64,000 bases of DNA from assembly GCA_030562195.1 (NCBI GenBank), contig JAUJPP010000005.1:6010826-6074825 (forward strand), in the 5' to 3' direction. Origin of the DNA: Nipponacmea schrenckii. Lineage: Eukaryota; Mollusca; Gastropoda; Lottiidae. A program made the translations under genes and the position numbers. Below, in pieces: positions 1 through 9,110 of the stretch. Position 1 is the first letter of the stretch. Each line of letters begins with the position of its first letter. The notes under the pieces were generated by a model. It saw only the letters and a list, made by a program, of their open reading frames with translations, ran no database searches and had not been told where the DNA came from.

Positions 1-61
1 TTTTACTCTTAATACTATAGCTTTTAATGAGCTGTTTCATAAAGGATGGTATATATATTGA

Positions 62-598
62 GTGGAAGCAGGCAGTATATTTCAGTTGATATCTTATATA
101 TTTTCAGTTGATATCTGTATATTTTCAGTTGATATTTTTTCTGATTTTATATTTCAGTTGATATCTGCTTTAAATCTTATATTTCAGTTGATATCTAACA
201 TTGTATCATTTTCAGTTGATATCTATATATATTTTCAGTTGATATCTGTATATTTCAGTTGATATCTGTATATTTTCAGTTGATATCTGTATATTTTCAG
301 TTGATATCTATATATATTTTCAGTTGATATCTGTATATTTTCAGTTGATATCTGTATATTTTCAGTTGATATCTGTATATTTTCAGTTGATATCTGTATA
401 TTTTCAGTTGATATCTGTATATTTTCAGTTGATATCTGTATATTTTCAGTTGATATCTGTATATTTTTCAGTTGATATCTGTATATTTCAGTTGATATCT
501 GTATATTTTCAGTTGATATCTGTATATTTTCAGTTGATATCTATATATATTTTCAGTTGATATCTGTATATTTTCAGTTGATATCTGTATATTTTCAG
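62..598 (+). repeat. Tandem array of splice-acceptor units before IDH2 exon
   Basis: About 24 occurrences of TTTCAGTTGAT, the last at the authentic exon boundary. The commonest spacing is 21 nt, with a few units of 19-23 nt and longer, more diverged units at the 5' end. Each unit carries a pyrimidine-rich stretch, CAG and the first bases of the exon (TTGAT). The array therefore looks like tandem duplication of the exon's own 3' splice junction. The last three acceptors (AG ending at 556, 577 and 598) are in the same reading frame, and each intervening unit would read LISVYFQ. Confidence 0.93.
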
Positions 599-3500
599 TT
601 GATTTTCCCCTACCTAGACGTAGACTGTAAATACTATGATTTAGGTTTACCCTACAGAGATCAGACCAATGATCAGGTAACCATCGACTCGGCCGAGGCC
701 ATCAAGAAATACAATGTGGGTATTAAATGTGCCACCATCACCCCTGATGAAGAAAGAGTTGAGGGTAAGTAGTACCTTCTTACTGTATTGGATTTGATGG
801 TGAAGGTTGGGGAGATAGGGGGAAGGGCTACCCTACTAGATTTCGTAGAGTTTTAAGGAAGGGCTACCTTGCATATTAATTTTGAGGTTAGGATGGAGTA
901 ACCCTGATAGTGGGCAGTACATTTGCAGGAAGGGTTGCTTGGGAAAAATTGTCACTTACGGCCACCCCCGAAAATGGAAGGTAAAGGGTAGGAATTGGCT
1001 TATTGTGTATAAGCAAGCCCTGCCTCAAATTGTTCTAGTAGAGCTGAATCAATAAATCTTGTGGTTCCATTTACAGAATTCAAGTTAAAGAAAATGTGGT
1101 TAAGTCCTAACGGAACCATCAGGAATATTCTGGGAGGAACTGTGTTCCGAGAACCAATCATATGTCAGAAGATACCTCGCCTCGTCCCTGGTTGGACCCA
1201 GCCCATTGTTATTGGGCGTCATGCTTTCGGTGACCAGGTAAGCTTTGACGTTCATCAAAACATGGATTTCACATATAATAATAGTGTAGAAAGATAGATG
1301 GCATGTGGGGTCGCCCACAGAATAAACAGGAAACAAATTAACTAGATTTGTATTAGACTGAAATTGGAGCAGATAGAATCAATTGATTAAGAGTCTGAAC
1401 AATAACCTTGAAGCATGTGTTGTACCTAAATAAACCCTAACTGTATGAGGAAGTGTGTTAGCTGTGTACAATGAGGTTAATTTGACCAAGACCGAATAGA
1501 AAACAAATATATTTATAAACAGATTGAAACAATAGTCACAAAAAGAAGGCACCGTTATTTGGCTGGTGTTAGGGTGTATGGAGACAAGTCTCAATGAAAA
1601 CACTGGCCTATTAGTAAATTCTAATTTAAAGATTACTAGCTTTATACCTGGTAATATTTATTTTTATTAATTACAGTATCGAGCCACTGATTTCGTGGCC
1701 CCTGGACCAGGTAAACTAGAAATGATCTACACCCCTAATGGCGGCCAACCTAATAAAATGAACGTGTATGATTTTAAAGATGGTGGGGGTGTGGCTCTAT
1801 GTATGTACAACACAGATGAGGTACGTGGTGTTAGAAATTAATGGCAACTAATAAAACTTGATAAGAAATATTTAAATGGCGTGAGTTCATAGGCTGACAA
1901 CTGAGAAAATGCACATATACTGGTACCTAAATAAATTACAATCAATAAATTGAATTACTAAATCAACACAATCAATGAGGTCGACATGTAATCAATGGAG
2001 TTCTGTGTCCTACTCTTTTGTACAATACAATCAATAAAGGGAGACATGAAACAAAGTAAGTCCAATAGTAAATTCAAATTTCGCAAGAAGACAGAATGCA
2101 GTTTTAAATTTCATTTTATTTCAGTCTATTACCAACTTTGCCCATGCTTGTTTCCAATATGCCATCATGAAAAAATGGCCACTGTACATGAGTACTAAGA
2201 ACACCATCTTGAAACGCTATGATGGTAGATTCAAGGATATTTTTGAAGAAGTCTTTACGAAGTAAGTAAATTTTTTTGTAACTAAACCACTCCCCTTTTA
2301 TCCCCATCCCCTTCATTTAAACCACTCCCCTTTTATCCCCATCCCCTTCATTTAAACCACTCCCCTTTTATCCCCATCCCCTTCATTTAAACCACTCCCC
2401 TTTTTGATAAGTATCTCTGGTTCAGTTTTTTGCTTTGGTTACGTCCTAGTTTGCTGTCACTGATTGGATTAAAGAAGCCCGTTCTGAACGTAATATGGAG
2501 ACACTTATCAAAAGTGAAGACAATTTGAAGATGTTTGGGTTAACAAGACAATATGTTGATATCTTTCAGACAATACAAGTCTAAATTTGATGAGCTAAAG
2601 ATTTGGTATGAACATAGATTAATAGATGATATGGTAGCTCAATGTTTAAAATCATCAGGTGGTTTTGTCTGGGGTTGTAAAAATTATGATGGTGATGTAC
2701 AGTCGGACATTGTTGCACAAGGTACGTAGTTTCACGGTTGTTTTAATTTAAACAGATTTTAATCTTACTAGATTAAGAACTAATGCAGAGTCTAGCATCA
2801 ACTGTAAAACAACTAAGGAGAAGTATACTAATTTATGTATTCGTCCAACTCTCCCACTATAGGTCTCTGTTGTAATTAGCATATGTTGCCTCTCCCAAGA
2901 GGACATTGATATCCACTATAATTAACATATTTTTCTCCTCCCACTAGGTTATGGATCTCTGGGCCTAATGACCAGTGTATTGGTATGCCCTGATGGTAAA
3001 ACTATTGAAGCTGAGGCTGCTCACGGAACTGTCACTAGACATTATAGAGAACATCAGAAGGTGAGAAGATTTTAATTCTGAAGGTCATGTCAGTGATGAA
3101 GGTCGGAAAGGAGGTTAGGGTCAGGGTTTCAGTTGGAAAGAAAGTAGGGGTCAGATGTAGGTAGGTGGGAGTGAGGCATGTGAAAGATTATATAACACAG
3201 TTTGACAGTAAATTGGTAGCAGCTACTGATCTATGAGTAAGTTTATCAGTTATAAATGGAGTCAATATTTCCTGTATATTATGATAGTATATATGTTAAT
3301 GTTGATATTGTAGGGAAATCAAACCAGTACTAACCCTATAGCCAGTATTTACGCCTGGACTCGAGGTTTAGAACATCGTGGTAAATTAGACGGCAACCAA
3401 GAACTTCAACGGTTCGTTTATCTTGTCATTTAATTTAATATATCAGTTATAGAGCTCTTCTTAATTAATAATCTACATTTAATATAATTTAATATATCAG

Positions 3501-4255
3501 TTATAGAGTTCTTATTTGTTAAATAATCTACATTTTAATAAGTCTTAAAGTAAAGTTTAACCCTTTGAACCCTGAGTGTAATTAAGATAGAAGGTCATAT
3601 ACCCTGAGCTCCCAGCAATATTTCTTAATTTGTATGACGTTAACGTTGTATGACGTCACTTGACAACAGCCTGTATACCGGCTTCTAAGGTAAAACTGAA
3701 TACTGTTGTAGAATTTCATGTAATCAAGTTAACAATGAATAATTTTGTAGATGGGCCCAATTAATGGAGAAAGCGTGTGTAGATACAGTAGATAGTGGTA
3801 AGATGACTAAAGATTTAGCTGGATGTATACATGGTCTCAAAAAGTAAGTAGGGCCTATTCTTCACCCTCATTTATCTTAAAAACTAAACCTTCATGCCAT
3901 ATTGGTGGGGTGAACAACCCACCCCCCTTCGTAAAGATTTCCCTTCTAGTAGGGTAAAACTAACCAGTCTCTCCACGGTCTAAATCCAACTCACATTCCC
4001 TGTTGGTGGGGTGAAAAACCCAACCCCCTTTGTAAAGAGTTCCCTACTAGTAGGATAAAACTAACTGGTCCCACATCAGTCTTCACCAAGTTTACTTTGA
4101 ACACACATGCAATAGCAAGCTTGTTAGATCACAGTGTAAAAATTATATCAAATTTTTATCCTTTCTGTTTCAGTGTTACGCCCAGTCATTATCTCAACAC
4201 CATGGATTTCCTGTCCGCCATTTCTGAAGAGTTCGAAAGACAATGGAATAATTAA
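599..4255 (+). CDS. IDH2: NADP-dependent isocitrate dehydrogenase, mitochondrial type (5' end outside window)
   Basis: Oxidative decarboxylation of isocitrate to 2-oxoglutarate, making NADPH. Nine exons: 599-764, 1077-1237, 1677-1820, 2125-2261, 2570-2721, 2948-3060, 3314-3411, 3751-3843, 4174-4255. They sum to 1,146 nt (381 codons plus stop) with consistent phases. Visible motifs are [13 protein letters not shown], the substrate Arg in GRHAFGDQ (equivalent to human IDH2 R172), WYEHRLIDD and the metal-binding aspartates in NYDGDVQSD. Stretches such as [25 protein letters not shown] and [11 protein letters not shown] favour the IDH2 over the IDH1 paralogue, and there is no C-terminal peroxisomal SKL/AKL (it ends QWNN). 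About 70 N-terminal residues, including any transit peptide, lie upstream of the window. The first exon follows an array of duplicate acceptors. Enzyme identity is near certain; mitochondrial assignment is inferred from residue similarity. Confidence 0.96.
2281..2403. repeat. Minisatellite in IDH2 intron
   Basis: Just over three copies of a 35-bp unit beginning TAAACCACTCCCCTTTTATC, pyrimidine-rich on the + strand. It lies just inside the intron after the exon ending at 2261. Confidence 0.9.
3893..4081. repeat. Diverged direct duplication in last IDH2 intron
   Basis: Two copies of a segment containing TTGGTGGGGTGAA, a C-rich run, GTAAAG, and CTAGTAGG followed by AAAACTAAC. They are offset by roughly 110 bp. 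Confidence 0.75.
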
Positions 4256-5070
4256 AATAAAATAGGTCTAGATAGACAGCTTGTCTAGCAAGATTTTAAT
4301 ATATTTATTGATAGACACGGCAGCTGTCTTCTCATTTCATTTAAAACAGTCTTCACAAACATTCATGTTATAGATCTGAATTCTAGTGTTGAAAAACCTA
4401 ATGGTGAAGTTTCAACAGTCACTAGATCATAGTAATAAAATCAACACAGTTCTGTCAGTATATTCCATATTCTAGGGTGCCATATAGACATTCAAAGTGC
4501 TATTTTTGAGAAAAATATTGAAAAAATAAAATAAAAAATATCCATTTATTAAAACTTTTTCTTTAATTCCTCCAACACTACCCCTAATTTAAAAGTGGTT
4601 TACAGTCTATGCGAAGCCTTCCTTTTGACAAAATGGAACAGAGGGCCTGACATGGAAAAAGCATCTAGACAATGAACCACGGCCCCATGTGCTACAGGCT
4701 GTACATGTTAAATATCTCTTAGACAGTTGGAAATAGAAAAAAAGCAGGCTTATGCCGCTGTCCTGGCAAATTTCTCTCCTTGCACACTGCATGACGTTGC
4801 TCGTTGTTATTAGCCCATATGGTGCAGGTAAGCAAATTTGGTTTAAACCGTAACAACTCCGCTTAAACGGTAACAGATATTGTTACCGTTTTAACTAATA
4901 AAATTTTTTACCGTTTTGACATGTTACCGTTTTAACTGGATACCAGCAAGCTGTGGAACGACAGTATTGGCATGTTCTTTTCAATTGAGTAAAGGCTTGG
5001 TAAAAATTTCATGGCCCTGTGCTATATATTTGTAACAGATACTAAGCCCTGTGATTATTCGACGTGGACT
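4256..5070. other. IDH2 3' UTR and FAXC copy A upstream region
   Basis: No gene seen. AATAAA-like hexamers follow the IDH2 stop (4256-4261 and around 4434). The segmental duplication begins near 4450. A SINE-tail-like block (CACACTGCATGACGTTGC) is near 4782-4800. A short hairpin, AAACGGTAACA/TGTTACCGTTT, lies at about 4866-4893 with further ACCGTTTTAAC copies to 4937; this block has no counterpart upstream of copy B. Confidence 0.7.
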
Positions 5071-5312
5071 CCGTTCGATTTACTGCTTCCAGAAGTAGAA
5101 GAGAAGACCTTTCCATTGAGGCAAATCGAATAAACGAGGGCAAGTAACCATAGTGAAAGAAAACCCCACACTTGTACAAATCGTCCGCCATGTTTTCTTC
5201 CGTCTCTTCCAACAATTTCTCGGAAGAGTCAGAAGATCTTCAGTAATCGGAATAGACCGAATCGAATGAACGGAAGACGTCTTCCAAAAGCAGAAATTGA
5301 CAAATCGAACGG
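5071..5312. mobile_element. MITE-like insertion upstream of FAXC copy A
   Basis: Roughly 242 bp with terminal inverted repeats CCGTTCGATTT (left) and AAATCGAACGG (right); diverged similarity extends inward (CTGCTTCCAGAAG against the reverse of CTTCCAAAAGCAG). GGACT occurs close to both sides and may be a target-site duplication. Copy B at about 9050-9065 reads straight across (TTCGACCTTGACTTAAAGG) and serves as an empty site. No ORF was seen, so it is non-autonomous. It ends about 60 bp before the start codon. Confidence 0.8.
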
Positions 5313-5372
5313 GGCTCAGGACTAAAAGGTCAAGGACGTTAATGGCTGCCTCCTTATAAAGAAAACAACAAG

Positions 5373-8016
5373 ATGATTTCGCACGATGAAATGATGGATC
5401 TTCTCAAGAAAGATGAAGCGAAGTGTGCCTTAGGTGTGGGAATCGGAGTTCTGGTTGTATCTGTTGTGGGATACAAGATTTATCGTAAAGTGGTAGCTAT
5501 GAAGTAAGAATATTTCCACGAGTAAACTTTCAGCATCAGAATAATCATTGAATGGAGTGGAAAGAAAGATAATAGTAATCTATTGTTTCCTAACCATGTA
5601 TTAAAGGAAATATTTTAACAGATAGATGCCAACTTATAGATGCAGAGGCCATGTTAATGACACTGACTTGTCAATACTTGTAACCACCAGACATAGGCTA
5701 ATCAACAGCTGTCCTATATAAAATTATTATTCACAATGACAGACTTTTAAATTGCTTTCTTAAATTTACATACATGTATGTTAAAATTCTGACTGTAAGT
5801 CAGTGTTCAGTCTTAGACCATTTAGGCATCACCTCAAAATTGAATTTTTATTATAAAATTATGTACTAATGCAGGTTTAAATGTTGATAAAACTCCACTC
5901 ATTTCATTTAACTATCAGCATTGTGGTTTGTTATAAGCCTTGCTATTTACTTTATTTACATTATAAATATATTTGAATAACAATAATACATAGAATAGTA
6001 GGATGTAAAACTCCAATATCTATTTACAGACGAAAGAAAACTTACCCTAAAGATATAGTGATCTTACATAGTATAGGTCGTGGGCCGTACTGTCCAAATT
6101 TATCTCCCTTTGTTGTTAAAGTAGAAACTTATTTTAGAATGACGAGAATACCTTACCAGGTAAGAGGCGTTCAATTTCAAACTACCATATACCATAAAGG
6201 TTGAATGCTGAGTTCAGCAGGAGTTTCAGAAGCGTACAGTATATCCTGCTCACAAGCCCCCCCCCCCCCCTCGAGTTTTCAATGTAATTAACGACTGATA
6301 AGCTGCCACCTTCATTTCACTACCAGTGGCCATGTATTTACATTCTCAATTTAGCAACCATGACACTTTTGATTATCTCCCTTGACAAAGATCACGTTCA
6401 AGTGTCAGTGAGATTCAATGTGATCATCACTAATCATTAATTGAGATGTCCAATAAGGGTAAAATGATTAATTTATGGGTATTATTGTGTTATTTTAGTT
6501 AGAGCCTGGGTACGAGATGTCCAGTAAGGGTAAAATACCCTGGATAGAATATAATGGAGAAGTTATCTGTGATTCTTCGTTCATCATTGAATATTTTAAC
6601 AAGAAATTAGGCATTGATTTAGACAAGAACTTGTCCCCCAGAGAAAAGGCTATTGCCCGAGCGTTCCAGAAACTGAGTGAAGAAAATCTTCTATGGTATA
6701 GTAACACCTTTCTTAATTTAAGATTCAAATTTGCAAAAAAAAAAGCTAATGAAATAAAATATTCTTATATTTTTATTAATATAATTTCACTGTTTAACAG
6801 GAAATTGACACAAATCTTAGATTGCGTCATTGTTTTGCCTTGACTATGTCATAGTGTCATGTGATAAACTACTGTTTATTGAAAAATAAACACCAGTTTA
6901 AGTATCTGGCTCATTATGTATCATTCACAACCATATAGAACTGATAATTACTATAGTTTAAGATGACCCAGTAAATATATAAAATCTATTTCAGGGGTTT
7001 AGCATTATGTCGTTGGGTGTATAATTATGAAGCATATAAATGGATGGGTGTTCCGTGGTACGTGCGAAAATATTTTGGAAGAATTGTCAAGAAGAACTCT
7101 ATTGGCCATGGAATAGGACGTCATACTCAACAGGAAGTGCTACAAATCATGGAGGCTGACATTCAGGCACTTTCTGATTTCTTAGGTAACTTATAATTCA
7201 ACTATTTAACTTATCTTTATATTCTCTGAAGGAGCCACGGTGGTTCAGTGAGTTAGACGCTTGCTCACTAGCCTGAGAGTCCTCGGTTCAATCTTAGTAT
7301 AGCTCGAGATGAAATTTCAGATTTTCAACCCGGTTTCCCCCATGCAGGTTGGAGGGTTTGATATCATTTAGATGGGGCAATAAACCAAGGCCCTGTGTAC
7401 TACAAGTCGTGCACGTTAAAGATCCTTAATTAATTAATTAATAATTTAATTATGACTCATATTTTAGGGAGTAAACAGTTTTTTAATGGGGGATGATCCA
7501 ACGGAAGTAGATACTGCTATATTTGGAATTTTATCTCAGATGATGTGGCATTCTGTAGATCAGCCAGGAGAGATGCTGGTTAAAGGTAATGTTACTGTTT
7601 TCCCCTCCCACCCTAAAGATTTTATTCCCCTTCCCCACTCTGAAGATTTTATTCCCCTTCCCCACTCTGAAGATTTTATTCCCCTTCCCCACTCTGAAGA
7701 TTTTACCTACCCCCATGATTCTATTTCTGTTCAAACGGGACAATAAACCAAGGCTTTGTGTACTACAGGCCTGGCATGATAAAGATCCTGCGACAGTTGG
7801 AAATTAATAAATTAGATTAATTTTCCCTGGTTGCACACTGCATGGTGTTGCCTGTCCTCGTTAATCAGGCTCATTTCACAATTCCTTAATTACATTTCTT
7901 ATTTTACAGAGAAGTATCCGAACCTACGTAACTATTGTATTCGAATGAAAGAATTGTTCTGGAAGGACTGGAATGATTGTATCACACACGGAGGAACAAG
8001 GGAGGCAACTAGATAA
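5373..8016 (+). CDS. FAXC: FAXC-like protein (failed axon connections), copy A, frameshifted as read
   Basis: Six exons: 5373-5503, 6030-6159, 6499-6695, 6995-7185, 7468-7585, 7910-8016. One membrane segment near residues 17-35 (GVGIGVLVVSVVGYKIY) is followed by a GST/metaxin-like fold: a thioredoxin-like N-half (GRGPYCPNLSPFVVKVETY, GKIPWIEYNGE) and a helical C-half (IGHGIGRHTQQEV, MGDDPTEVDTAIFG). The family is linked to axon guidance in Drosophila; biochemical activity is unclear. The exons sum to 874 nt, one too many, because exon 5 has six T after CAG, where five would keep FLMGDD in frame. Possible explanations are an assembly or homopolymer error, a young pseudogene, or rescue by an alternative AG four bases downstream. 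Exon 4 encodes YVRKYFGRI where copy B has LVWKYVGRI. Confidence 0.85.
7231..7420 (+). mobile_element. tRNA-derived SINE in FAXC copy A intron 4
   Basis: The head resembles a Pol III promoter: an A-box-like TGGTTCAGTGAGTTAG and a B-box-like GGTTCAATC about 40 bp downstream. The body includes CCCTGTGTACTACAAG and GTTAAAGATCC, and an (AATT)n-like tract follows. An orthologous insertion exists in copy B, so it predates the duplication. Confidence 0.75.
7600..7710. repeat. Short minisatellite in FAXC copy A intron 5
   Basis: About four copies of a 27-bp unit containing ACTCTGAAGATTTTAT followed by a C-rich run. It is homologous to the greatly expanded array in copy B. Confidence 0.9.
7741..7860 (+). 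mobile_element. SINE-tail fragment
   Basis: Contains CTACAGGCCTGGCATG, AAGATCCTGCGACAGTTGG and TTGCACACTGCATGGTGTTG. The same ordered blocks recur near 4682-4800 and 11,790-11,910, and partially near 20,390, 27,120 and 54,450, indicating a dispersed SINE family. Confidence 0.6.
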
Positions 8017-9110
8017 AGATTACATTTTAATCAGACTGGACAACAGGGACCAAGAATGATGTTAAATACAATATATGGGGTTATAGTGGGGCATAATATA
8101 TATTTACGCATAGGTTGAATTTTTCTTTTTGCTCAGATTTCTATGCAATATAACCCAGAATCTAGAGAAATGTGTGATTATCTTGCTTTTAAGGCTTTTT
8201 TACAAAGTCTAGCTAATATGAATAAAGGCATGGCCTTGAATGATTATTACATATTGTTATTACCAAACATTTAATGTTTTTAAATTAAGTCTGATATACA
8301 GACACAGCCTTATGGAACAAAAATCATAGATTTTAATAGTATACAATAGTCCTCAACCAGTTATGTATAGTATTATATTATATTCTGTCAGTATATTCCA
8401 TATTCTAGGCTGCCATACAGACATTCAAAGTGCTATTTTTGAGAAAAATATTGAAAAAATAAAATAAAAATATCCATTTATTAAAACTTTTTCTTTAATT
8501 CCTCCAACACTACCCCAGGGGTTCAAATTAAGAAAACCATGTCAGGAGCCCACTGGTAGTGTGTAGTAAAATATTTTATGTAATGAAAAATCAAAAAAAT
8601 CATAGATGTATGGCAAGCATAAATTTCCATTATAAAGCAAAAGTAGTCCTAAAAGAAGGTCGCCACCTGGGCAACCATTACCAGGTCCATTAAAATTTTT
8701 GGTCTCCAATGGCGACTGGGCGAGTGTTAATTTGAATCCCTGCTACACCTAATTTAGACATGGTATTAAGTACAGTCGATGCAAAACCTTCATGTTGAAA
8801 AAATGACTGAGCTAAAGAGAGAATAAGCAGGAAAACAGAGGCAAAGGCATCAGAACTTTAGGGTTTAGAGAAACTAGTCTTTAGATATATAGCCAATATT
8901 ATTGGAAGGAACTCTTGATAAAAAAAAATAGAAAAGCAAGCTATAAAACGACAGTATTCACATGTTTTTCTGGCTTGGGTGAAAGCTTTGGTAAAAATTT
9001 CGGGGCCCTGTGGTTTATATTTGTAACAGATACTAAGCCCTGTGATTATTCGACCTTGACTTAAAGGTCAAGGACGTTAATGGCTGCCTCCTTATAAAGA
9101 AAACAACAAG

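Larger units (their letters stand above)
4450..8340 (+). repeat. Segmental duplication, copy A
   Basis: Begins TTCTGTCAGTATATTCCATA and ends after GTCTGATATACAGACACAGC. Both marker sequences recur at the ends of copy B. It contains a full FAXC gene model, homologous introns and 3' flank. Copy A carries an upstream MITE and a hairpin block that copy B lacks, and only a short form of the intron-5 minisatellite. Confidence 0.92.

Noticed and set aside
324..560. 78-codon ORF of repeated LISVYFQ
   Set aside because: Not a gene of its own: it is the acceptor array read through. Kept only as the in-frame-acceptor finding.
599..4255. Assignment as cytosolic/peroxisomal IDH1
   Set aside because: Multiple IDH2-type residues and lack of a C-terminal peroxisomal signal argue for the mitochondrial paralogue, though the transit peptide is outside the window.
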